Position numbers and translations under genes: made by a program. From positions 1 to 64,000 of the forward strand of contig QNGE01003589.1 in assembly GCA_008508345.1 (NCBI GenBank): 64,000 nt of DNA, read 5' to 3'. A model generated the notes under the pieces. It worked only from the letters and a program-made list of their open reading frames with translations. It was not told the origin of the DNA and ran no database searches. Positions 46,680 through 57,600 of the stretch are shown in pieces. The stretch is from Paragonimus westermani (Eukaryota; Platyhelminthes; Trematoda; Plagiorchiida; Troglotrematidae). The first letter of the stretch is position 1, and the number at the start of each line of letters is the position of its first letter.

Positions 46680-48430
46680 CGGCTTGCGCGTTTCGATGAC
46701 CTATTGGGCTAAACTGGACAGTGTAGTGACCACACCAACAGAGTTGCTCATACCAGGTAGGGCAATAGGTAGAGGTCTGATAAACCACACTCCTGTTCCT
46801 TCAGGGTGGATAGACGAAAACATGCTACTGCTGACTCCTCCCTCACTGTCCTATCAAACTTAACCCTGAGGACCCTCCCAACAACCACTTCTGGTAATTT
46901 ATCTGCAAGTTCCACAACAGATATAGCTATTCATAGTGACACTGTAGCGGTAAGTCCCATCTCCTACAACTCAACCTCAGACCTACCTAGTCTCTTCCTT
47001 AGGCCTAGAATGTGAGTTAATATAGGTGCCTTCAAATTTCGCAGGCTAAAACAGATAGGTCAGCAGACCGCTCTCGCACGAACGTTGGACTCGTTGCAGG
47101 TCGGTGTGTGCTGTTTCTCGTAAGCTAGAATCCAGGACAGTAGTCAACGTACGGAAATAGCAGCACCCGTATTGTCTACGCGATACTAGTTATACACTTT
47201 GGTCAGGATGATGTAGGTATAGTCCTGAGCATGACGGTCGTAGTCGCAGTAATCCACTGGATTCCTGGTAGTAGTAGCAGTAGACTGTGTCGTCCGCTTA
47301 GAAGGTTCTATTGAGGCCAGCTCTAAATGCAAAACCACATAGCCGTTAGTTATAAGTGGCGGGATTCTATTCAAGACTGTCATTCTTACTGGAGCACGCA
47401 TTTGGACTCAGACCATGTGATGGTACTTTTGCTGGGCAATGACCTCCACCGACAGCAACGGCTGGCTGTTGTGAAACTGGCTATGCTGTCGGTAATGCAT
47501 AAGTACTAAAACAGCCTAGAAACCTGCCTTACTAGTTCTCACTCTAGAGGTCCTAATAGCTGCTGGACTCAAATAGCTAATTTGAGGCATCTCTGGCGAA
47601 GGAGGGTTATTTCTCTGAAGCTAAAAGGTCGCGTATATAAGACAACGGTGCAGGCCATATTACTTTACGGCAGCGAAACCTGACCACTCAGGGTAGAAGA
47701 TGTGAACCGCCTTCAAGTATTTGACCACCGATGTCTGCGTTCAATCGCTCGTATCGGGTGGCACCAGCGTGTAAGTAACGAAGAGGTTAGAAAGCGGGTG
47801 TTTGGTGGTGATTGTCACACGAGTTCTTTTGTTCAGTCCCTACGTTTGCACAGGCTTAGATGGTTAGGTCACGTAGTAATGATGCCAGCTAGTCGTCCTC
47901 CACACCGAGCACTGTTCTCTGACACTGCGACCGACTGGTGTAAGGTGCGAGGTGGTCAGATAATGACCTGGCGTAGGGAAATGAAGTCGTTCACGAAGGG
48001 GTTGGCCACTGTAGATCGAGTTCGTCTCCCGGGCTGGGGCCCTCGCGACTCACAGAGTCGGTGGTTGGAGACACTAGGTGAGATGGCGGCTAATCGAGCT
48101 CAGTGGCATGAATGTTGTCGTTGTTTAGCCGAATTGTCTGTGAGGTGAGTGCAGTTGATGACGCGTGGCAGTGAAAACCGTAAGAAAGCTGTCTCGCTGA
48201 TGACGCCTTGCTGTCACTTGCAGCTAGGTTGTTTGTATGCAAGGTGTAGGCACCTTGATGTTGAATGTTCGAATATGGACGTAGTCATTTTCAGTAGTTA
48301 GGTCCCTTCCCGTCCCCTTTTTTTCCCATTCTCTCTCTTTCCATATAGGGTTTGCTGTTTTTTCATGGTTGTGTGGCAGTTAAGCATAGGTGTGAACCAC
48401 TGATGTATTTCTGTCTATGATGATGGACTC
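46680..48430 (+). mobile_element. RTE-like retrotransposon with large internal deletion
   Basis: The 5' part carries the Ser/Thr-rich leader (TLPTTTSGNLSASSTTD, near 46,870) and the endonuclease start (GAFKFRRLKQIGQQTALART, about 47,020). The endonuclease end IAVSYKWRDSIQDCHSYWST lies at about 47,340, then after only 170 bp the C-terminal domain follows (NLRHLWRRRVISLKLKGRVY, 47,580). From 47,702 to 48,148 one frame is open for 148 codons (LQVFDHRCLRSIARIGWHQR, LHRLRWLGHVVMMPASRPPH, RVRLPGWGPRD) to its natural stop. The middle of the endonuclease and all of the catalytic RT are missing. The 3' end has a short GATGATG near 48,418. Confidence 0.8.
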
Positions 48431-48469
48431 AAATCTCACAGGCCATTCATGAAACACGTACTGTAGAAT

Positions 48470-50693
48470 GTGGCACGGGGGTACACGTGTTGAACGGACA
48501 TTCGATCTCGGAGAAGTCCCTGGAGTTGTTGGAAGCCAGAAGGAACATTCATCTTGGTAGTTCACACAACAAGTCTAGAAGAGATATTCTTAGGAAACTG
48601 AGACAAATTTTAAAGGCTTGTTTAGTGAAAAAAGCTAAGGAAATGGAAATCCGGCAAACATTTTCAGTTGATACGTGCCACTGGTCCTAGACGAGCGTCT
48701 GTAAATGAAGCTATCAGCGAGACAGACGACACATGTATAATAAGTCGAGAAGGTTAGAGCGGTGGGTGAAACACATTGATCGTTAAATTAACTGACCCCC
48801 TGCCTCTACTGTGGTGTTGCCACAAATTCGTACTGTAACACCTTGGTGGGTAGATTTGGAGCCACCCAGTATAACTGGGGTCCGCAATTGCATTTCGACC
48901 CTCATGCGTACTATGGCTGTTGGTCCAGGTGATCTCGTGCTGGCACTTTTCAGGTGTGGAAAGGCGTTAGTAGAGGCCTTGAAACAGCTGTTCCAACTTG
49001 TGTGGATGCCGGAGACCATCCCTCTGTGCTTGGGTCACGCGTTAATAGTTTCTATATTCAAGAAAGGAGTCTAGGGTTATTGCGAAAACCATAGAGGAGT
49101 TAGTTTAATGCCGGTTGTTATAAGGGTTCTAGTATCCATCATACTTCGTCAACTCACTGCATTTCGGGAGGTAAACATCATGGAAGTACAGGCAAAGTTT
49201 CGCTCTGGGCGGATATATATATATCACACTTTTCTCTTCATCAAATTCTGAAGCAGTGCTCTGTGAACAGCCGCCGTATTCCTCGACTACGAAGTTACGT
49301 TCGTTTCGATGGATTGATCTACACTTTTAAGGTCGCTTAAACACAGGGGTACACCGACCAAGTATGTGAACATACTGTCCGTGCTTTATCCCCATACTTC
49401 AGCTCAGGTTAAAGTTTACGGGGAACTATCTGACAGTTTTAGCACCATGAGCGGCGTACGTCAAGGCTGTCCGCTCTCATCATTTTTGTTTAATTTCATC
49501 ATAGACGAAATAATGGAGGATTGTCTCCGGCATTCTCAAGATGCCGGCGTGGATCTCCTACCTGGTGAGAGACTGACTAATCTTGATTATACTGACAGCA
49601 AGGGATTGCTGTTTGACAGCTATCAGACCGTACAAACAACGCTAAATGTTATTTTGTGTTCTGCCAAATGCTTCGGAATGCACTTTGCAACCTGAAAATG
49701 TAAAGTGGTCTTGCAGGACTGCTGTGATCACGTTGATTTAATGTTGGATAATGAATTCGCGGGTTTTTGTACTTAGGTGGCTGCATCAGCGGCGGCGGAG
49801 GTGTAGGGAATGGAGTAGAAATGCGTATCTCTAAAGTTACGGCTATATTAGGTAAATTGGGAGCAACTCTGGTAGTAGGGACGTGTCTCTCTGAGGCTCA
49901 AGGATGGCGTATATCAGACAACAATGAGGACTATTACTTTACGGTAGCGAAACTTAGCCGCTTAGGATGGAGGACGTGAAACGTCGTCAGGTATTTGACC
50001 ATCGACGTCTATCTTCAGTCGATCGTGTCGAGTGGCACTAGCAAGTAAACAATGAAGAGGTTTGGAGGTGATTATTTGGCACTGGTTGTCAAACGAGGTT
50101 TTTGTCCACTCCATACATTTTCACGGACTTAGATGGTTAGATCATGCATTAAAGAGGCCACCTAGTCGCCTGCCACATCGTGCACTCTTTGGCGACGCTG
50201 CGGCCGACTGGCGCAAAGTTCGGGGTGGATAGGTGATAACCTGGCGTGGGCAAATGAAATTGTTCACGAATGGGTTGGTCACTATAAATCGGGTTCGTCT
50301 TCCGGGCTGGAGACCACTCGACTTACAGAGTCGGTGGCTGCAAACGTCGGATGAGATGGTGGCTTGTTGAGCTCAGTGACCTGAACGTTGTCATTGTTTG
50401 GTCGAGTTGTCTATGAAGTGAGTGCACTTAATGACGCGGGGCAGGAAGCTTTCTTATTGATGACGCCTTACTTCCACCCATAGCTCGCTTTGTTTGCGGA
50501 GTGTAGGCACATTGATGTATGTTTGAATGTAGGCGTGGTTATTTTTGGTAGTTATGTCCTTTCCCGTCCTCTCTTTTTCTTCTCTTCCTACACAGGGTTT
50601 GTTTGTATTCTTCTTCATGGCTGTGTGGCAGTTAAGCATTAGTGAGAACTGCTGATTTATTGCTATCTGTAATGAATGATGAGGATGATTTTC
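48470..50693 (+). mobile_element. RTE-like retrotransposon, RT region to 3' end
   Basis: It starts in the linker (KSLELLEARRNIHLGSSHNK, 48,510), continues in the RT at 48,811-49,074 (PGDLVLALFRCGKALVEALK, IPLCLGHALIVSIFKKG) and at 49,366-49,695 (LSDSFSTMSGVRQGCPLSSF, LTNLDYTDSKGLLFDS). The active site YADD reads YTDS, so it is dead. The C-terminal domain follows in pieces (RLGWRT, RVEWHQQVNNEE) and the 3' end has ATGAATGATGAGGATGAT at about 50,670. It lies directly behind the previous RTE in the same direction. Confidence 0.8.
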
Positions 50694-50779
50694 TAAACAT
50701 TTGAATGACTTCATATGCAGAAATCAGGAGGCGCCTCCTCATCCTCTCATATGCCACTGAGAAGTGGTCAAATCAGCCA

Positions 50780-52170
50780 TCAACATGACACTACCACCTC
50801 TAGAAAGAACCACTGAGAGAGAATGTCCGGTATTGGGGTTTTATTAAGTTTCAATAAATTAGGCTCTGCAGCCATCTCGGTTTCCGACGACTTATCGTCG
50901 GGTGCATCATAACTTAGATTACTGGTGAGATCGTCCACAGCTGAACGAGCTCTCAGGGTAGTTGGGCTGTTCCTCGGAGTGTAGATCCCGTCTGTCAAGC
51001 TGCTACCATTAGCTGCAGGTTTGCGTGTAGTAGCTTTGCGAAGACCTTGTTGTCGGTTTGTGCAACCACAAACAGGGGATAATGGAACCCAATTGTTCTC
51101 CGTCAAGAATTTTCTTTACCACTCTAGCTTAGTTAGCCAATCAAACGGACTGTTCGTAGGTCTGTTTCCGTTCATGGCGGCCTTGAGCGTAATCGGACTC
51201 GGGATTCAAATGCCATCCGTTCACAAACTATGTCGAATTAGCAGAAACCCAGCCGTGTCGTATTCATAGTGGTCCTGCTGAGTAGACCTCTCTGCTGGAG
51301 GTTCCCATGACTGCTGTGATTGAATAAGACTATGTGAACCGCGCTTAGAATTTATCACAGCAGAGATTTCATTTGTTATGCTGACTGGACTATTTTTCAC
51401 TGTTGTTCGCTCTTCAGCTTTGCTCTAAAAATACCGTAGAAGTTTGTCGAGTGGGGATTGTAGCTTCATCAGATTGCTCATACGTAGTTGAATTTCAAGT
51501 TCACCTTACTAGTGCATTATAGAAGAACTAGTTTCAGTTCTGTTAGGCTCCTACTGCAATCACTCAGTGCGGCTACCGAGGATGCGTCTCAAGATTTTGG
51601 TTGGATTTTCGAATTTCGGTAGACTCAGTCGGTACGAGAGAGTGAACGCGGTCAGATGGAATCATTCATGCTGAGTTTACCCACCCCGTTTTGCTGGACC
51701 GACCGTTGTAGACCCACTACGACTTGGCTCTCGATCGTGTTAGTTTTATCCGCTCCGGCTTGCTGTTTGTTACTTTGGCGTTGACCGACTGTAGTGCACT
51801 GAGAGTATTTCCAGCCTCCAGTTCTGGTTTTAAATTCACTATTCTTGACTATCGCTATTTTGTGTGTTAGTCCTAAAAATACCGACCCAGGTTTATTTGA
51901 AGCAAGGTGGATACCTACACGGCGTTAATGGGCGTAAAGTTGCAAGAAATGTGCTTGTGCCATTTGTTGCTTGACCATCTGTGTTCCCGGAAATTAGTGC
52001 AGGAGTATGTGAGGCTAACGAGACTGAGCTCACCATTTGCCACCTACTTCAGGTCTCTTTGCTTCAGCCAAATGCTTTCGATTGTGTTGATCCAAAGACG
52101 TGCGTTTGCATACCGAATTTTGTTAACGCAATCTAGAATGTTTGGCGAAATGTCTGCACGTTGGTGAACG
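50780..52170 (-). pseudogene. Long decayed Ser/Thr/Gln-rich reading frame, unknown
   Basis: Read right to left, coding texture persists through frame changes: SLASHTPALISGNTDGQATN, GGWKYSQCTTVGQRQSNKQQ, DRVHSLVPTESTEIRKSNQN, a helical ELEIQLRMSNLMKLQSPLDK, then SKAEERTTVKNSPVSITNEI, SWEPPAERSTQQDHYEYDTA and finally an open 108-codon frame 51,106-50,780 (SAVDDLTSNLSYDAPDDKSS). About five stops and four frame changes interrupt some 450 codons. It could be ORF1 of an unrecognised retroelement, a decayed host gene, or exons whose introns I have not resolved; two CGGTATTTTTAG acceptor-like sites (before 51,424 and before about 51,860) keep the last option open. Confidence 0.4.
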
Positions 52171-55100
52171 TCTCTCAAAAGGACCTTCAGCTATAGGTGT
52201 TTGATTGAGTTGCCCGTTACAGATGGATAACTAGGGAAGCGGGACAGGGGAAACGGTCTTACGTTTATTTCCAACATAGTTGTCTACTCCTAGAGCTTAA
52301 TAGGTCGGTATTAAGTGGTTGACACTTAATAGGTTTTTAATACCTAATTTCCCCTCCCTAACTTCTACTTGTAAGCTGCAGAGTTCTCTCACGGTTTGCA
52401 GTCAGGCGTCTGTATTAATTAATTGTGTGTTCTCATTGTTTGTCTAACAATGAAACCGAATACATTCTAACTGATTGAAAACCTAGATGTTCATGTTACA
52501 CATCCACGTGTTTTCAACAGTGGTTTATGTCGCTGTTTAATTCCAGAATCCTTTGAGTTGTTTCAATAATACCACTGGCTAAGTGGACTTTCGTCATGGT
52601 TGTTTCTGTTTTCTTCATAGTCGCAACCCATCGAGCTGCATCATCCTCAGTCATCAACAAAACCAAGCATTGTGATGCTTACGATTATCGATTGTCATGA
52701 GCGCAATTGCGATTGGTGCAAATCAATGCATGATACGCACATACATTGTTACGCACATACATACAATATTACTATGATCCATTCCACATAGTGCAATAAG
52801 GACTGTCATTCTGTCAATACAACTAGAAGTCAGCCTTGAATCCATATTCATTTGTTTATTTCAAGAATCAGCCTGCCGATCTATTTACCACTTGGTGAAG
52901 ATTCTGGTACTTTGAATTCTAGCTCTGTTGGTTTATTCCGGGTTCGCTTACTGGTCATGAAAACAACTTACTTGACTAGATTTATCAGATTCTCCTTCCG
53001 GCAGAAATCCCGTTTTCTTATTTGTTGGATCGTTCTATGACTTACGTTTTCGGCTACCTTGCTTTCTGATCGTTATGTTACGAAAACGTAGTGAAATTAA
53101 GCAAGGTTGAACTTCCGCGTATTTATTATTGATGCGAATCGAACAAATTTTCCGTGAGAATGCATTCTTATTTGAGTTGTGTGTCCTAAGTTCCAAGAAA
53201 TGCGATTTTATTTGCGATTTGTACTGCTGCTTCAGAATATTCAAATATTCAACACTGATTAATCAATTGAGTGGACGCTTTCGCAAATGCGAAAAACTAC
53301 ACTGTATGAACTGCAGTTGCTTGAATTGCTTAGTTGACTTAGGTCAAAAAATTGAAGCAGTTTTTAACTCGTGGTGAAACAAGAAACAGATACGTACTGC
53401 AACAGTGTGCAATTGTGTTCCTGTGACATACGGACACGTCAACGCACAACCTGTTTCAGATAATCAAAAATAACATCATTCACCGTAACAGTCTGTTCAG
53501 TCAATCAACGAGAAGCCGACCACTAGTTAAGATTAAGCATGATTATTAATTGAAATAACGTGCATTATTAAGAGAAATGGTTTATCAATTAGGCCAAAAA
53601 ATTGAACAAATACGAAACCAGCGAGTTCACCGATGTACGCGGTGCGTTTCGTCTGACCACAGGTTGCGAACGATTCATTTCACTTTGCGAATAAGAAGGC
53701 AAGGAGAAATGTTGGGTCAGAAATTCCGTAGATAGTTCACAGTACGAATAATTGCTAAGAAGGGCTCAACGGATATCAGTCTTAAGATCAGAATATGTGA
53801 GAAATTTGTTATCGAATCAGTGACGTTTCTTTCCTCGAGCCCTCTTCATTTGCTCACATTGAATAGCCCGGAATAGTTGAAAAAAGTGTCGTGATATTTT
53901 TCCGTCGGATGGAGGTACAAATAGGGGTGAACGTACTGTTTCTCTGCAGTTACTCACACATTTTCAACTTATTTAAGCTAGTTGTCTCAAACCAATTGGA
54001 GGAACCTTGAACATTAAACGTACACCATGTATGTCATCATACTTTGTAAGACTCATATTCTACCTGGGATCCTGAAGCAGACTAATTTACTGTGCACTCA
54101 CTATAAGTGATCCCAAAAAGCACATTGATCTGCTGACCCATGTAGGTTTGAGGTGAATGACACAAGTAACTACCAGCAAAGTTACTAGCTACAAAACACT
54201 AGCGTGTACAGTTTCTGCATTAGAATGTGTGATCGAGATCAACCGGGTATGTATACCTGACGAGTATAAACAATCGCGGAGGGGATAGTGCGCTTTTAAT
54301 GAATGTTAACCTTCATGCGAACACTGTGGGACACATAATGCGTCTCGTTCATTGTTAGCCAACAAATGAGAGCATATCTGATTCGACTTCATATTAAGTT
54401 GAATTATTCTTCTATTACAATAAAGACCATCGTATAATATCCAGCTATGAATAACTTCACAAGGTTTGTTTTTCTTTAAAATCCACTCAAAACATTTGAG
54501 GTATACATGATTATTTACAGTGCTGGACAAAAATGACCTTACCCAGCACTCATCATATACAGTTACTGAAATGATAGTTTGACAATCCCGCTAGCCTCAG
54601 TTGAGGGATGGCTACAGATTCCAGTCTGGTCTGATACGTAGGAACTATAGTTAACAATAATCCAGGAAAAGTTCACTTAGTATAGAAAAAATGGAATCAA
54701 CGAGAGAACTTGTCTCACGAGGTGAAAATCGAGTCTACTGTTCTAGTGTCAACATTGCGGAGAAGTGCAGCTTGCAGTACTTTCCTGCATTTTACCCACT
54801 GCCACTGAAGCTTTGTGTTTGGTAATGTTTCGTTTCATTTTGTGACGATCTTTTTTGGAATTCCACTGCAAGAGCTACACGTTGGTAGAGGCGCCCCAGA
54901 ACAGTAAAAGTAGTATGCGTGGACGAAATCTGGTTTGTTCAGCTTTTCTAAATATAAGAGATTCTGTATGGCAGACAAAGTATCTTACATCAACACGGTG
55001 AGGTGCGGAGTGGGGAAGAAACCATTGAATCGGACCATCGTAACTGTGCTAAGGTCCATGCTGACAGACCCACCAACCAAATCGGGTGAGAGACCACTAC

Positions 55101-57440
55101 TTAGGTATGGTTGTACTCCCTATAACGGGAGTGTATACCGTGTGAGTCACATGGATCAGCATCATCGCCTCAGGGGTCTCAAACCTATAAACTGTAGGGG
55201 ATAGCAGTTAAACGTTGAGAACCCATCCAAACTACTGACAGATGGCCATGGCTAAAAAACAATATGTACTATTGAATCGGAATGGACAAAGTCAAAAGAA
55301 GGACAGTTCCACGATTAAATGTACAAACACGATACCTCCACCAGTTGAGCACTATAGACAAACAGCTGTCTCAAATGAAGATTTGTAAATTGGAAGACTG
55401 GACTCTTTAGATTTAGCCATTGTGCTTGGTCCACATGCTGCTTCCAACTTTGACGCGCGATAGAGTGGTGTGTAGTAACGTTAGAGAACCGTATAGGACA
55501 AAACTCCAAACCGCTTACAGTATCACTGGGTTTTCGGTCACTTTTTCGAGTTGCATCGTGTGGACTCCGTATCAGCGTTTTCTACCACGTCCGACTTGAA
55601 CCACCAAGTGATGCTCTGATAAAAGTAGACTGACGCGTTTGCGAGACCGATGTGAACGATCTAGTTCAAGAAATTCCTGGAATGACGCTATCTTATCCAC
55701 ACACACTTATGGGCACCCTTCAGTGGCTGAGGTGAAGATTTCCTACGGGCTATGACTAAATGCCTATAAGTCAGCTCATTTTGAGGACGCTGCCTACATA
55801 TGAGGTTACCCGCTGCTAGTTGAATTTGTTGAACGAGAAACTATATGGCACTCGAACGACTTCCATTGTCTGGCCATTCTTCCAGCGAAGTTTGAGAGGT
55901 ATTCAGTTATTCAACGGACGACATCACATAATAGACACGTGTCCATCGGCTGAAACGACATGACTACTGCCAGCCAGGTTATTTTCCCGCCATTGATCGA
56001 ACAACCGTCAAACAGGGGAGCCCTCCGCGACTCAGGCATCATGAGAAAGTGTGAATAACACCCGGACGTCTCACATTTCCTAATCGGTTGCTTTACTTAA
56101 TGCTACCTATAAGATTGCGTATAGCTCAGAACACATAGGAGTTGTAACTTTATCCACAGCTCCCGATCTTTTATTTCGAATGCATCAAGGTTAGCAATGG
56201 ACCCGAGTTGGTCCATTAATTGCTGTTAGTCCCACGAGTTCGAGTACTACCTATTGATGGAATCATTAAATTGAAACACTCGAGACTAATATTCTGATAA
56301 GCAATTAGATTTTTCAACAGTCTCGCTTTAATGAGTTTTCTACGCTCTTGTTTAGGCACTGATTATCGTCTTTGGTCCTAGAGTGCGCCAAAATCAAATA
56401 TCTTTCTCGTTTTCAGCTGAATTGGAAATATGAAGTATTTTGCGCTTTTAACCATGGATTTCTGATGCTTTCCTAACTGGATTGCGTCCGAAACATACAG
56501 TCGAACAACCTTTAGACAGGACTTCCTATTTTATCTTAAATACTTACTACTTCTGAAAAATCTTCCTCTCTTGTGAGCCAAAATCCCCATCGTCTTATTG
56601 AGTCACGTCTGCGCTCTCACCCCATATGAACAGCGGTGTGCGCTAACAGAATTACGTTTACCCTCTGGTCAACCCGAATTACTAGCAGTCTTCACGATCA
56701 CAATCCGTCGGGCACCGCTATATCAATGGCGATTTGGCCGTTCTCGAGATCTAGGTGGCCCCACAAGTACAATACCTCATTCAACTTTGGAGACATTTTC
56801 TTGGGTTGGGTCCTGCTAAGAAATGTTGAAATATTTCGTTTACCTGTTGACCTTGCTGTTCATCGGTTTATAGTCCATGATCGAAAACAAGTACTTTATT
56901 CATGGATACGGTTTTATTCAACAGCTCATTTTGTTGCATTTTCTTCGATAATGCATTGAGTGTCCTGTTGTTTCTGTCGTACATCTTCAGCCAAAATGCT
57001 CAGCGCGCTACTCGTTTCTGTTCATCTTTCGCAGTCGTTATCCAGATACCAGGTTCAGATCCCGCCCCATCGTTGAAAACTGTGGTCATCAACTAGACTT
57101 TCCGTTCCAGTATTCACTTGCTCGCCAAGTTCAGCGTTTAGGTTTCAAACCTTTCATAACCAAAATAGGTGACATAACCAGGGTGTTGGTGTTTAAACGT
57201 AGATGTTTGAGATTGGAGTTTAATGGAGTTTGCCGAATGCGTGCTGTTATATACGTAAACGATTTGGTCTTTTAACGTGAGTTCTGGTTTACTTCCTTTA
57301 GCTTTTGACCTTATGACCAGAGTAAGAGTTTGACCTAGGGTCTGTTCGGTTGTTTTCTGTTGCCGCTGAGCTTTAATCTGAACTGTAATTGGCGGATCCG
57401 TCCTCTTTGAAGAAAGTCAACCGATATGTTAGGTCACGGT
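52171..57440. other. Mostly gene-free stretch
   Basis: Short ORFs. The frame 54,935-55,204 (LLRYGCTPYNGSVYRVSHMD, HHRLRGLKPINCRG) has the look of a repeated retroelement leader but I cannot place it in a family. No RNA gene seen. Confidence 0.35.
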
Positions 57441-57494
57441 TCAACAAAAGCAAAAGAAGGTCAGTCAGACTTTCAGACTGATGTTCATCACTGC

Positions 57495-57600
57495 ACGAAC
57501 TGACCAATCAGGAGTTCAGATGAAACAGGAATTAACCAATCAGAATCCAGACCTAAAATTCAACTCACTTCCCTATATAACAACAGGCATTCAATGAACT
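57495..57600 (+). promoter_or_regulatory. Candidate core promoter: two CCAAT boxes and a TATA box
   Basis: GACCAATCAGGA (about 57,503) and AACCAATCAGAA (about 57,535) are followed about 35 bp later by CCCTATATAACAAC (about 57,573). The spacing suits an RNA polymerase II promoter or an LTR. A 108-codon frame follows at 57,725-58,051 (hydrophobic start MLLAVLLYQGLVFLLRA) but has no recognised domain, so what would be transcribed is unknown. Confidence 0.45.

Noticed and set aside
51130..51240. 21-nt segment GTTTCT...CATAG as an intron in the 51-kb decayed frame
   Set aside because: It is too short and leaves the phases inconsistent; a frameshift explains the change more simply.
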